DNA of 64,000 nt from Sipunculus nudus (GCA_026874595.1 CM049308.1:54137624-54201623); one strand, 5' to 3'; numbered from the stretch's first letter, positions 25,001 through 34,993 are shown. Made by a program: numbers and translations. The notes: generated from the sequence alone by a model not told the origin.

Positions 25001-28000
25001 TTTTCTGTCTTTTTAAGCAGCTGATATGAAGTTTTTCTGTCTTTTTAAGCAGCTGATATGAAGTTTTTCTGTCTTTTTAAGCAGCTGATATGAAGTTTTT
25101 CTGTCTTTTTTAAGCAGCTGATATGAAGTTTTTCTGTCTTTTTAAGCAGCTGATATGAAGTTTTTCTGTCTTTTTAAGCAGCTGATATGAAGTTTTTCTA
25201 TCTTTTTTAAGCAGCTGATATGAAGTTTTTCTGTCTTTTTTAAGCAGCTGATATGAAGTTTTTCTGTCTTTTTTAAGCAGCTGATATGAAGTTTCTCTGT
25301 CTTTTTAAGCAGCTGATATGAAGTTTCTCTGTCTTTTTAAGCAGCTGATATGAAGTTTTTCTGTCTTTTTAAGCAGCTGATATGAAGTTTTTCTGTCTTT
25401 TTAAGCAGCTGATATGAAGTTTTTCTGTCTTTTTTAAGCAGCTGATATGAAGTTTTTCTGTCTTTTTTAAGCAGCTGATATGAAGTTTTTCTGTCTTTTT
25501 AAGCAGCTGATATGAAGTTTTTCTGTCTTTTTAAGCAGCTGATATGAAGTTTTTCTGTCTTTTTTAAGCAGCTGATATGAAGTTTTTCTGTCTTTTTTAA
25601 GCAGCTGATATGAAGTTTTTCTGTCTTTTTTAAGCAGCTGATATGAAGTTTTTCTGTCTTTTTAAAGCAGCTAATATGAAGTTTTTCTGTCTTTTTTTAG
25701 GCTTCAGAATATGACCTTGAGCACCATATGAAAGAAAACTATAACAGGCATTTGATGGATCTGGCTGCAGTACTGGAGAATGTGCAGACAGAAATTGTCA
25801 AGCTACGGGAGGAACGAGAAGAGTATCGCAGTGAAAACGAGGCTCTGAGAACAAGGGTCAAGGCTGTTGAAGAAGAAAACATAAACCTGAGGAGGGTGAT
25901 TGGAAAACAGGAGGTAAATGTTTTTTTTTTGTACAGGATAAGGTTGTCACATCTAGGGTTCAAATGCTATATATCATTGATATCCTGGAAATAGCCATTT
26001 TAGAACCCAGGTGTGGGATTCCTGGGAAAACAGGGTTATTGAGCATGTGTCTTCAAATTATATCAGTTAATCAAAACAGGTTGACTTCAGTAATCCCAAA
26101 AATTTTGTATTTTGTAGAATGGAACCTACAAACTATTCCAAATTTTTGATCATACATATTCATAAACTCACCAATTATTAAAAGAACTTTCCTCTATTTT
26201 TAAACCCTAGTCCCTCTGTCTAAACCACCTGTGTCGCTATTATTTATGTTTTTGTTTACAGATGATACTCTGCAATATTTTTGCCCAATCAATTGGTTAC
26301 TCCCCACAAATTGTATGATAATCATTTCTGATTAACCCTATTTTGCCATTCAATAATTCTCATGAAAACCAGCCAGTTGTACTTCCCACAACCTATATTT
26401 GATATAGGTGACCTATATCTAAACACATAACAAAGACAAAGTATTTTCTCTTTTATTTTCTTTCTTTTTCGTGTTCACCAGGGATTAATATTTACACTCA
26501 CAAGCGAGTCATTTTTATCATCACCTCATCTGAAGGTTGTCTTGCAGTTAAACAGAGCCTGGCTTGTTTTTGTGTAACCTTTGGTTATATCTGCCATGGG
26601 ATGGTTTCATAAGTATGTTTTTTTTTTGCAATATGATCTCCTGTGAACAAATACAACCAGCATATGACATGTACAAAGACAAACGCCACCTTCACTTAAA
26701 CATGGTTATTAAATAAATAAACAGCAGAAGGTTCCCAGTGTGACAAGTCTCGGGTCTGTAATTCAGTGCTTTGTGTGCCAGTCCCCCTGTTGAGTTATCT
26801 TCTTTGACAAGTGCTTGATTTCAGCCCTCAGCTTTTCAAGATTCTTATCAAGAGGCAACATTGACCAAGTGAATCCCTGCCTCAATTATAAGTTCTATCT
26901 CTGTGTCAGTCCAAATACATTATTTATGACTTTAAACTTAATAAAATTTATGGAGGTATATTCCAGTGCTATAACTATTGGAATATTACTCTTTCTAATG
27001 TAAAGTAAAAATCTCATATTTATAAAAAGAGAGTTCTTTCTAGCATTTGCTTATAAGAATCTAACTGTTTTAATAATTCACCTTTCATTTGAGATTTGTC
27101 TGAGATTTTGGCTGATTAGAAAAAAGTTCTTCAGAACTGAGTTTTTAATTTTGTACCTATCAAAGAACATCTTTATTTCTCTGTCAAGGAGGTTATGTTG
27201 GTTTGTTTGTTTGTTAGACGGATTTCAGAAAACCAACCAAACTGATTTCCACGAAACTTGGTATAGGCAAGAACTCATTAAATTTAAATTGTAGTGGATA
27301 AATGGATGGATCTGGTAGGAATGTTTTGGCATGGTAGAGGTATGCACTTTAAAGAATGCCCTCTTATTCTAATTATGTTTTCACTCATCCATGTCAGAAT
27401 TCATGCTTGACAAGCTGGGGTTAATAGATCTTCCAGATCAATATTTATTCATCTTTGATTGAAGTGGCATCTCTTTATGACAAGTGGGAGGCTTCATCGA
27501 CATCACTTACACTGTGGTTATGTCTCGTCATGTGAGAAGGTCTCATTTATAAGGTGTCTTGGCTCTAGTTGTGGACTGGTGTTTTATCCGTAAACAAGGA
27601 CGTAAAACATGTAATGGGTAGATATCTGCATTCTGCAGAGACTCAATTTAATATCCTAATGTCAAAAGTCAATCATAGGGTGTTCATAGGGTTCTCAGAT
27701 CCCTTTAATAAATAATGTGAATGTTTTTTCATCACAAGTTAGATTGATTTTTCTGATATTTTGTTCTCTAACAATGTTTCTAAAACATTGAATTATAAAA
27801 GTGATCTAACCATATATTTATATTACAAGTTATAATGTGAGGACTAGTAAAGCATGTGGACAGCCATATTTCCTGGGATGGAGGTTATATATATACCCTC
27901 AGAAATGTTATTGGCTGTTATAATATTGAATATAGTCCATGTTATTAAGGTTTTAAATGAGTTTTCAACTGTTTATGGCTTCAGATGGAAACATGGTTTT

Positions 28001-31000
28001 CATTGATATATAAATTATTTATACCTGACCTAATCCTTAGAGGATTGAAGGTTAATGCAACAGGATAACTCAAGTTATAATATGAGGATTACAGAATGGT
28101 AAAAAATTGAATGGGCCTAAGTGAATGTGTACAGTACTAGTATGTAGCATCAGTGTATGAATTCATTCATTATGCATGAATGGTGAATTGTCATGAGTTA
28201 CCCATCCATTAAACAGACATGGAGCACAGGTGTCCCATATAACAGACAACAGTGAAAGACTGACAATAACAAAAGGCAATTTATTCTGTATCAAAAGCTC
28301 CATATTGCAAAAAATGTCAACTGGATTCGTTAAGTGCAGAAATTAGGTTGATTGTACTGGCCATTCATAAAATAAAATATGTATCTGGTAAATTCTGGTT
28401 TACGGTGTTTATTTTACACACATCCATGTGCTAAAACCCAGATTTTGTTAAATAAATAATTTTAAGGAGATATCTCAGATTTGTCTTGACATGTTCACGC
28501 CAGTACAGAGTTACAGCAGACTTAAATTTAAAAATCCTTATGATGAATCTTAAAATCCTGAAAATGCTGGAATTGACAAAAAAATTTCAATTAAATGACT
28601 GACTAAGCCAAGAAAACTTAAAGGTGCCTAGTTTAACCTTTGGAAAAGATATGGTGATGTTTGTAAATTAATATTATGCTTGAAAATAGTGCACAGTTCA
28701 TGGTGGTTGTGAAGGTGGATGTGCTAAAAGAATGTCCTCCCTGGAATCTCTGAAAAAGACCTTGAAAATGAAATCTAATAGTTTGTTGGAATAATCTGAT
28801 GAGCTTACCAATTAACAATGGAAATGGCATGATATTCATGTAGATGTTAGAACTAGGTTCTAATACTATATAGCATTAGTAATGCCATTAAGTGAATAAT
28901 TAGTCTTAGTTTGATAAGAAACTGCAGAAGATTTGGTCAGACTAATTAATAGAATATAAATGTTGCAAAATGAAATGTGAACTTTCATTAATTGCTTTAA
29001 GCACTAAACAGCATTAGCAGTGGTTTAATGGTTTGATTATGAAATATATCACACACAAAGCTAGACTTTGTGGTAATGAAATCATGTCATTGTCAATATG
29101 CTCATATATGGTCAGTGGTTTCATAGAATCATATGAGGTTAGGTTGGACAGTAATGAGATAACGAACGTGTTCTGAGAATCAAAGTCCAGTGCAGAGATT
29201 TGTGGGATAGTTGTGATAATGCTGCCAGGGACTGTGTAAACTTCTAAGAAATAAATAATTTACTTAGTCTCACCCTCAAGTACATGTTAATCTGACGATA
29301 GTAACATGGTTATAGTCTGATGCGTGATTACTGCTTAAGAAGATAATGATATCATGTTGCCGCGGTTACACCAGTATCCGGTTGACCTAACCTGACTTTT
29401 TATTGGACTAAGCGCTCTCTGCTTGTAATAACTTAATAATAGTATTAATAATGGTTTGAAGTTTAGAAATCCATTCTGTGTAAGTGTTTATTTTCACCTT
29501 CATATGTTTATATAAAATCAACAGGTTACTGGTACTACTGTATAAACACTTTGTGCCTGGTTGACATCTGTAAATGATAAAACACTCCTCAGATACAGAA
29601 ATTTATCAAAAGTTTATATTAAAGTGTAAGACCTTTAGCTTACTTATGAAAAAAATCCTGCAGAAAACTGTGCTACATTCATAATAAAGGTATACAATAT
29701 AGAATTCTATAAGTGACAGGGTGGGAGCAGGGTTTTATCTGCATTTAAATCAATTTTTGGAGGAATACCTCATTCTCTTGGATAACTTTACCTTGCTGCT
29801 TGATAAGGACTTGCAGCTGTTCTTGTTGATTGCAGGAAGTATTCCTTTCTTTTGCACCACAACCTTGCTGCCTAATTAATGGCATAATCAGCTGTTGGTG
29901 TTGATTTCTGGAGGAATTCCTCTTTAATAAATCTAACCCACTTTTCCTGACTCGCCTTATAACAGTGTCAGCTATTGATGTTGATTTCAGGAGGAATTCC
30001 TCTTTTAAGGCCTAACTTTACCTGACTACCTTTTAACAGTATCAAATGTTCATGTTGATTTCAGGGGGAATTCCTCTTAAAGGGCCCCACTTTACTTGAC
30101 TGCCTAATAACAGTGAGTGTCAGCTGTAGATGCTGATTTCAGGAGGAAATCCTCACTGAATATTGGAGATGATCATTATTGTTTTCGTTTTAAAAAATAG
30201 CTGCCCTCAGTGTTACCAGATATTTACTTAATGAGTACCACTTAGATATAGATGCAAGTCATGTGGGTACTAATTTTTCTCTTATGATTAACAGAATGGG
30301 GCACAGGTGCGAGAAGGAATTAAAATAATATTGATCAACTTGACAGATCATTATTTTTTGTCCACTCAAGTACCCATGTATCCTGACAAGTGAAATATTC
30401 AGTATTATTTGATTAAACTTGTCATGCAAATCATATTTATTTCAACATTTTTTTACCACTCCAAAGGTGAGAGTATCATGCGGTAGCCTTGACCTGTTTC
30501 CTAAGGTCATTCTTAGCGTCTAACTTTTGTCTCTTCACCCACACAGTGTTTAATGAAGCACTTGATATGTTTAATCACCATGTCTGGTTTTTATACACCT
30601 TGTTTGACTAATCCTCAATGTGACTGGAGTTCTGTTTAAATATGATCTGGAGTATGCCTAACAAAACTATCTCATAGTACACCTAGGGCGGTTACCTTTT
30701 TTTTATAACCATATATTTCTTCCTTTACCTTGTTTTATGTGAAGTGTCCATATATCATTTGCATAAATCTACTTTTGACACATGAGGGGCAGGATTTAAT
30801 TAATACCTAGTAATATACTTTTATAATTAGGCCCACACCCTGATGGCTTATCAATTGTTTTTTTCTGTATATTAATCATGATATAAGTTATTATTCCACA
30901 GACAGATATGAATGGAGATCATGATATCTTCATTGCCTTTAAAGGTGCCCATTCACCTACCTTTTGAAAAAAGAATTTATGTGAATTCTGGCTTCCACTG

Positions 31001-33393
31001 TGTATATATTTATGTTCTAAGGGTATCTTTGGTTATGAAAAGTTCTTATAAGGCCTTCTTGAAGGATGTGTTGACTTGTTTATCAACAACATGTTTGTAA
31101 ACACAACAATGACAGACAGGGAAAAACATGTAACCCAAGGTGTTACCACTTGTTGCAAAATGCCATTTTCAAAGCTCTGGCTTATCCAACTTGCTGCCAG
31201 ATGCCCTTTTTGAATTTTTTTTATTATTTTGGTGGGCCCCAACATATTATAAACAGGTTAATATAAACATAATAAGCAGCCTGTTTGCAGTGATATCCCA
31301 GTATTTTAGCCCTTTTTTTATGAAAGCTCCATGAGATTACCTTTATGGATTACCTTTAGTTTATAAACAGTAAAACCATTAGTTTATAATTAGTCAGATA
31401 GGTAATTAAGCCCCTTTAATGAAGATAGTTTATATAAAAAATATGGTATTATTTAGTTTTCATAGTGCATCATTGAAAGACTAAAGGATAGGTTATTAAC
31501 TTAATAAAGTATATTATATTTTCTGTTTTAATTTTTTTTCAGAAAATTCAAGAAACTCAGGGTGCTCAGTTACATCGACTAGAAATCAATGTTCAAGAGC
31601 AAGAAAAGGCATTAACAGAACACGCAAGTAAAATCGTAATTTTGGAAGACGGCCAAAAAGCAGGCACCGAGACGGTACGAGATGTGCATGGTGGTGATTC
31701 AAATTCTCTCGTATATAATGGTAAGTTTGGCATTATGACATTAACAGTAGTCTCTCCTTATTAGTGACTCTCTGTTAAATAATCATTCATGTATGGATGC
31801 TTCGGGTGTTGCCATGGACAATTTAGAATTGTCCACAATCACTCTATTACATTTACAGGCAAAAACTCAATTTCAGCAAGAACTGTCAGGATCCACTGTA
31901 TATTATCATGTTTTTTTGCCAAATATATTATTATAGGATATAAATTATTTATAATTTTGTGAAATATTTAGTATTATTTATGAATTTGGTTGCAGAAGTT
32001 ACTCACATATTTGGAATATAAGATTTACTTCTTTCATTTATAACAAGATATAGAGTGAAAAATGTTTTTATTTCATTCCATTTTCTGTTTACTTCATTGT
32101 CTTGACAATTTGTATTTTAGGAGAGATTCATTAATTAATGAATAAAATCACATACAAATATGCAGTGGGTACCTCTTCATTGGTAGACCCATGAATACAT
32201 TTTTATGTCTGTTTTAAAGCCTTTGTCTGTCCTTGAGTAATTTTTAAGGATGAATAAAAGTCTCTCCTTAACCGAATTATCTATAAGTAATGATCTATGA
32301 TTAATATTGTCTGATAACAAGATGTTCATAGTGATATGAATATAGCACAGAATAACTTTTCAGACTTTTCTTCTATGGTTACAGTAATAGGACAGAAGCT
32401 AAATTAAATCTAATCTGGGTAAAGCTAAGATTCCTTATGTATGGAATATGGCATGAAGAATGCTTGTTGGGTAATTTAATGTGTACCAGCACGGCAGCAT
32501 GCATGTTTTCTGTATGTTGCTCCTGGATACCATGTGTAACTGGCAAAAATTGCTACATGTGGCCATATATTTTTGCTGGATACGCATATCGCATGCTGGA
32601 TCTGTGCATAAGGATTCACACTTTATTTTTTTGTCAATACCAGTTTTATCCACATTCTGCCTGCAGCATTCCATATAGAAGTACAAAAAGACCAATTCTA
32701 AGCATATTTTAACCTTTTTTAAAATTAGAGATGGGGAAAATGCATATTTTTGATAATAACTGATTGTATGTATAGATTTTTGTTACTCATTTGCTCACAA
32801 AATATTTATGTCTCATTGCAGAAATGAAACGCCAGGTTTCTCAGTGTGACCGTCAGTTAGGCATACATGATGTTAGGTTAGCTGAGATGGACCTGCGATT
32901 TCAGCTTCTTGAGACTGCCAGCTACAGTGGTACACTCTTGTGGAAAATTCAAGATTACCATCGACGGAAACAAGATGCAATTCAGGGCAAAGTCGTCTCC
33001 TTGTACAGTCAGCCGTTCTACACCAGCCGTTGTGGATACAAAATGTGCGCTAGAGCTTATTTGAATGGCGATGGCATGGGAAAGGGCACTCACTTGTCGT
33101 TCTTCTTTACGCTTATGCGAGGAGAGTATGACGCCCTCCTTCCGTGGCCTTTCCGACAGAAGGTCACATTGCAGCTTCTTGATCAGGACACTGGACAACG
33201 GAATCTGCAAGACACATTCCGTCCTGACCCAAACAGCAGTAGTTTCCAACGGCCAACAAAGGAAATGAACATTGCAAGTGGCTGCCCTATGTTTGTGTCT
33301 CATCCCGTGTTAGAAAATGGGCGAACCTACCTCCGCGATGGAACCCTCTTCCTAAAGATTATCGTAGATACCTCTGACCTCTATGGTCCTTGA
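9773..33393 (+). CDS. TRAF3: TNF receptor-associated factor, TRAF3-like (8 coding exons, 545 aa)
   Basis: Cytoplasmic adaptor and RING E3 ligase that couples TNF-receptor/CD40-type and innate receptors to NF-kB, MAPK and interferon-type signalling; these roles are known for the family, not shown here. The spliced frame joins 9773-10018, 10327-10431, 14022-14189, 17356-17436, 20424-20498, 25701-25913, 31543-31720 and 32822-33393, all with GT-AG borders. All introns are phase 0 except the last, which is phase 1. Domains: C3HC4 RING at residues 30-69, TRAF-type zinc fingers about 95-235, coiled coil about 240-385, MATH/TRAF-C about 390-541. TRAF3-like signatures include MGKGTHLS, LLPWPF, PDPNSSSF, MNIASGCP and a VDTSDL ending. 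Vertebrate TRAF3 is 568 aa, so length is normal. TRAF5 is the closest alternative. Family certain; TRAF3 orthology likely. Confidence 0.93.
10327..10431 (+). CDS. TRAF3: TRAF3 coding exon 2: start of zinc-finger region
   Basis: The exon is 105 nt, phase 0 to phase 0, residues 83-117. It follows a T-rich tract and CAG and is followed by GTAAGG. It encodes the first TRAF-type finger half (VICSNQRYGC), the usual C-x6-C spacing of TRAF zinc fingers. Confidence 0.92.
10504..10766. mobile_element. GGCC-ended MITE in TRAF3 intron 2
   Basis: The inverted ends are GGCCAAAAAATAAGGTTTGG and, in reverse complement at the right, GGCCAACAAAAATAAAAGG. Both continue into GGTTCT(G/C)AGGCA. A possible TAA target duplication flanks it. 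A related copy sits at about 18608-18947 in intron 4. Confidence 0.7.
10803..11495. mobile_element. Candidate MITE with GGTGAAACCCCxATAT ends
   Basis: The left end (ATGGTGAAACCCCAATAT) and right end (reverse complement GGGCAAAACCCCTATAT) are imperfect inverted repeats. The 3' half, from about 11270, matches 19965-20165 (GCTTAAAATAGCAT, GTGTATACCATCAGAAAGA), so the sequence is repetitive. The boundaries are tentative. A local AT-rich tandem repeat lies at 11190-11235. Confidence 0.45.
11616..12183. mobile_element. Long-TIR MITE (TIRs of about 170 bp)
   Basis: The left arm starts TAATAGGTCAAATTTTACTC and the right arm, reversed, starts TAATAGGTCGAATTTTCTCC. The match continues inward through CATTAGGACTATTTTATCG / CATTAAGACTATTTAATCG, CCAGAAAAACACAT and TTGTTACATTT. 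Long TIRs around a short centre are typical of foldback-like or Mutator-like MITEs. One arm of a relative occurs at about 50825-50960. Confidence 0.75.
12184..14021. other. TRAF3 intron 2, 3' part: no gene seen
   Basis: AT-rich intron with a short TA run at 13430-13447. The phrase AACGGACTATAATTAGGA near 13391 resembles the complement of sequence at 12850-12870, but I find no clean element. Short ORFs on either strand have no recognisable content. Confidence 0.6.
14022..14189 (+). CDS. TRAF3: TRAF3 coding exon 3: TRAF zinc fingers
   Basis: The exon is 168 nt, phase 0, residues 118-173. The acceptor is TTTTCTGCAG and the donor GTAAAA. Fingers are visible as C-x6-C (TCPHQTYGC), H and C (DRHRDNC), and C-x2-C (CELC). 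The duplicated Cys/His spacing is diagnostic of the zf-TRAF family. Confidence 0.93.
14353..14561. mobile_element. Tc1/mariner-style MITE, reverse orientation, degraded
   Basis: Contains GGTCAAACCTGTGTAATAA and three GACAGGT(G)GTCTT blocks also seen in the element at 9537-9724 in the opposite orientation. The ends are blurred. Confidence 0.45.
17282..17373 (+). repeat. 30-bp direct duplication of a splice acceptor at coding exon 4
   Basis: A 30-nt block (TTTTCTTTTCAG then the first 18 nt of exon 4) occurs at 17282-17311 and again at 17344-17373, 62 nt apart. The second copy is the real acceptor, because the frame continues there. The first is an equally good polypyrimidine-CAG signal, so it is a decoy. 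Confidence 0.95.
17356..17436 (+). CDS. TRAF3: TRAF3 coding exon 4: zinc-finger region
   Basis: The exon is 81 nt, phase 0, residues 174-200, with Cys and His at finger spacing (DNHC ... SCPYNC). The donor is GTAAGT. The start is fixed by homology and frame: using the upstream duplicated acceptor would add 62 nt, and after joining to exon 5 the frame ends at once in TAA. Confidence 0.92.
18608..18947. mobile_element. Second copy of the GGCC-ended MITE family in TRAF3 intron 4
   Basis: Shares AATAAGGTTTGGTTCTCAGG at the left and GGGCAGTGCCTGAGAAC ... TTTGGCC at the right with the copy at 10504-10766. The interior has extra sequence. Confidence 0.65.
19497..19700. mobile_element. Poly-G/poly-C-tipped inverted-repeat element
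   Basis: The left end is GGATCCAGAATTTTGGAAAG followed by a G-run. The right end is a C-run followed by TTCTGGAACTGCCAC. The ends form an inverted pair around about 150 nt. Related G/C-run fragments with GTGGATCCAG occur near 40790 and 44280. Confidence 0.55.
19965..20165. repeat. Dispersed repeat shared with 11270-11490
   Basis: Shared blocks include GCTTAAAATAGCAT, GTGTATACCATCAGAAAGA and TGAATTTAAAACAA. It lies in intron 4 just upstream of coding exon 5. Confidence 0.6.
20424..20498 (+). CDS. TRAF3: TRAF3 coding exon 5: last zinc finger
   Basis: The exon is 75 nt, phase 0, residues 201-225, with a TTATTTGCAG acceptor and GTAAGT donor. It encodes H and C of one finger (TEHKSLC), then C-x5-C (CKLHKFGC), closely matching the KRYGC finger that precedes the TRAF3 coiled coil. 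Confidence 0.92.
20499..24190. other. TRAF3 intron 5, first part: no gene; GC-richer island 22620-23110
   Basis: The intron is AT-rich except for about 22620-23110. That segment has balanced composition, several CpGs and no recognisable repeat or ORF. It may be a conserved regulatory element; only cross-species comparison would show it. A 17-nt tandem duplication (TTTTTTTTAGAAAATAAATA) lies near 23570-23610. Confidence 0.5.
24192..24460 (+). mobile_element. tRNA-derived SINE in TRAF3 intron 5
   Basis: The head resembles a degenerate tRNA (GCACAGCGGTGTAATG as A-box region, GTGGTTTAGTGTCC as B-box region, 24232-24245). Its body has CCCTCTTCACCCTGGAGTGAATGGGTACC, a type of 3' domain common in aquatic invertebrate SINEs. 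The tail is AAG-rich. Confidence 0.65.
24667..24858. mobile_element. Tc1/mariner-style MITE
   Basis: The left end TACAGTGTGAAACCACATTG and the right end, reversed, TACTGTAAAAGCTCATTG form an inverted pair with TA outside. It belongs to the same broad group as the elements at 3405 and 8007. Confidence 0.6.
24985..25700 (+). repeat. 22-unit, 32/33-bp minisatellite made of 3' splice-site modules
   Basis: About 22 head-to-tail copies of a 32-33 bp unit: CAGCTGATATGAAG followed by TTTTTCTGTCTTTTTAAG. Each unit carries a branch-point match (CTGAT, consensus CTRAY), a polypyrimidine tract, then AAG and CAG. The final unit differs: CTAAT at 25671-25675, an unbroken T tract and TAG ending at 25700. 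That AG is the real acceptor of TRAF3 coding exon 6. Units differ by one T in the tract or an occasional C/T change, so the array is young or homogenised. Use of any upstream AG would read CTG ATA TGA in the exon's frame and stop at once. Confidence 0.97.
25701..25913 (+). CDS. TRAF3: TRAF3 coding exon 6: coiled-coil
   Basis: The exon is 213 nt, phase 0, residues 226-296. It starts with the remainder of the last zinc finger (LEHHM) and then encodes a Glu/Arg/Leu-rich heptad region (KLREEREEYRSENEALRTRV) that forms the TRAF-N coiled coil used for trimerisation. The donor is GTAAAT. The acceptor is the last unit of the upstream minisatellite. Confidence 0.93.
25914..29750. other. TRAF3 intron 6, first part: no gene seen
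   Basis: AT-rich intron. A dispersed-repeat fragment around 27199-27360 carries (GTTT)n followed by ACCAACCAAACTGATTTCCAC, a motif style common in invertebrate interspersed repeats. A few segments with balanced composition (26450-26830, 29160-29420) could be regulatory, but nothing specific can be named. Confidence 0.5.
29759..30155 (+). repeat. Tandem array of about 77 bp with palindrome GAGGAATTCCTC
   Basis: Diverged copies start near 29759, 29834, 29910, 29990, 30064 and 30142. Each has TTGATTTCAGG (or a variant) followed by a GGAATTCC-centred motif, then TTTACCTGACTGCCT-like sequence and AACAGTGTCAGCTG. Copies at 29910 and 29990 have the full 12-bp palindrome. The copy at 30064 contains GGGGAATTCC, which fits the NF-kB consensus GGGRNWYYCC exactly. 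Confidence 0.85.
30939..31419 (-). mobile_element. Second TTAA-ended MITE, inverted relative to the first
   Basis: TTAA occurs at both ends (30939 and 31416). The termini are TTAAAGGTGCCCATTCACCT and, reversed, TTAAAGGGGCTTAATTACCT. The interior matches 7492-7955 in reverse complement (AACATGTAACC, CCAGATGCC, GTGGGCCCC). It ends 123 nt before coding exon 7. Confidence 0.8.
31543..31720 (+). CDS. TRAF3: TRAF3 coding exon 7: coiled-coil
   Basis: The exon is 178 nt, entering phase 0 and leaving phase 1, residues 297-355 plus one base. It is Gln/Glu/Leu-rich and continues the heptads (RLEINVQEQEKAL), then becomes a Gly/Ser/Asp-rich linker. The acceptor is T-rich with TTCAG and the donor GTAAGT. 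The linker region is the least conserved part of the protein. Confidence 0.92.
32822..33393 (+). CDS. TRAF3: TRAF3 last coding exon: TRAF-C/MATH domain and stop
   Basis: The exon is 572 nt, residues 356-545, encoding the end of the coiled coil (HDVRLAEMDLRFQLLETASY) and the whole MATH domain. Residues equivalent to the receptor-peptide contacts of TRAF2/3 are present: R433, Y435, D439, the serine cluster S494-S496 and S508-G509-C510. Binding of PxQxT-type motifs is therefore expected. The protein ends DTSDLYGP, close to the DTSDLPDP end of vertebrate TRAF3. The acceptor is CTCATTGCAG. Confidence 0.96.
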
Positions 33394-34409
33394 CCTTGGT
33401 GAACTATAAGCATGTGATGTACCACTAACAAGGTAGTTTCAAAGGTCATAGGTCAAAGTTTTCATTGATGCTCATATCCAGAGGTTCTCATAGGCTTCTG
33501 TAAACTGTAAAAGTCTCTTACCTTTTGCATAATTACACTTTAACACACATACCAGTCAATTAATCATCTGAGCTTTAAAACACAGACCATATCAGAGATG
33601 AATGTTACAAAAAATAACAATGAAATGTATGTAATAAGAGTCTAAGCTTTCATCATATTTCACCAACTGATATAAGATGAAGAACAGATATTAATATACA
33701 TACAAGATACTAGAATTGCTGCATTATCATTTGTTCTGTTATTTAGCACTTACTTATATGGTTATGTCAGGTAATTTTAAGAAAAAATCATCCTCTTTCA
33801 CTCATAGGATATATATAATGACAGTGTGCTCATAATACTTTCATACTGTTCATATTTATTCCATATTAATTATTATCTTAAATTATGTTTTTGAAAGAAA
33901 ATGTTCAATCTCTCATGTATGAAATTGATTTTTGAAAAGGGCAACCTTTAGTCTTTCAAGTTCTTTTGTGGTTTAACTAGATTATAATTTAACTCCAATG
34001 ATCATTTTATATTTCATTTGGAAGTTTCAGTGGATAATATAGGCAAGTTCAAGTGTTATTCCATTTATCAGGGTGTGCTAATGGATATTGGTCACGTGTA
34101 TATGATACTTTGGTGCTACCATCTGTTGGCACTTATTAAAAAAGCAACTAATTTCCAGTGGTACCGTATATCCCCGTGCATGCCTTTCAGATATAGCTGT
34201 AAACATACAGAGATGGACAGGTTGATATTGACGTAGAAGCTCACCAGAAAGGTAATTTGCTTTTCAGATGGTCGTGTGTTAACAAGTTGGATAGTCCTTG
34301 TCCTCCTCTGCCACCTAGGAGTGAAAATATAAACTAAAACATCTAATTTCTGTTTTAACCTGTAGTTTATTCAGATGATTGAAATATCGACAGAGAAAAA
34401 GGGGTTTAC

Positions 34410-34505
34410 TTTCTTTGATGAAAAGCACATGTATACCCTTTCATTCAGAGATCATAATTTCTTTGATGAAAAGCACATGTATACCCTTTCATTCAGAGAT
34501 CATAA
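34410..34505 (+). repeat. 48-bp perfect tandem duplication in the putative 3' UTR
   Basis: The unit starting TTTCTTTGATGAAAAGCACA is repeated back to back at 34410-34457 and 34458-34505 with no mismatch seen, which suggests a very recent duplication. Confidence 0.95.
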
Positions 34506-34993
34506 TAATTAATATGTTAAATAACGAGACTTAAGTCAATAATACATTTGGTCTTTGTGGTGCTGGATATCTTATGTTCATATACTTTTACTGGCCAGTT
34601 GAAAACTACAGAACGCTGCCATACTTTACGTACAGCAATTGTCATGTCTGTATATATCTGATTCAGTGTTATGCAGAAGGACAGAGTGGATAAGTTATTT
34701 TATTTAATTTATTCCCTGATCAAGGAATGAGGCAAGAGAAGTTAAGCAACAGATGGTTTCCGTCACACTAGCGACATCTATCGGCGATGACTGAAACTAA
34801 ATATCCTGGTCGATTGGATCGACAAAAGAATTAATAAAGATCGTATTAGCAGTGTCTCAGATGATAAAGAATATTGTCCTTATAAAAGGTTGAGGTCCCC
34901 TTTAGAGTCTTATGTATGTATTTTGGTTCATTTAATAAAGCGCGCAATGCTGGCTTTCTGAACCAGAACAGCGCAGACGATCGTTAACCGCAG

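Noticed and set aside
24985-25700. CRISPR array
   Set aside because: The 32-33 bp units are contiguous with no unique spacers, and the DNA is plainly eukaryotic.
32437-32712. Overlapping ORFs on both strands in TRAF3 intron 7
   Set aside because: Both strands are open over the same stretch with no recognisable residues, as expected by chance.
32878-33303. 141-codon minus-strand ORF
   Set aside because: It is antisense to the conserved TRAF-C exon, a shadow of real coding sequence.
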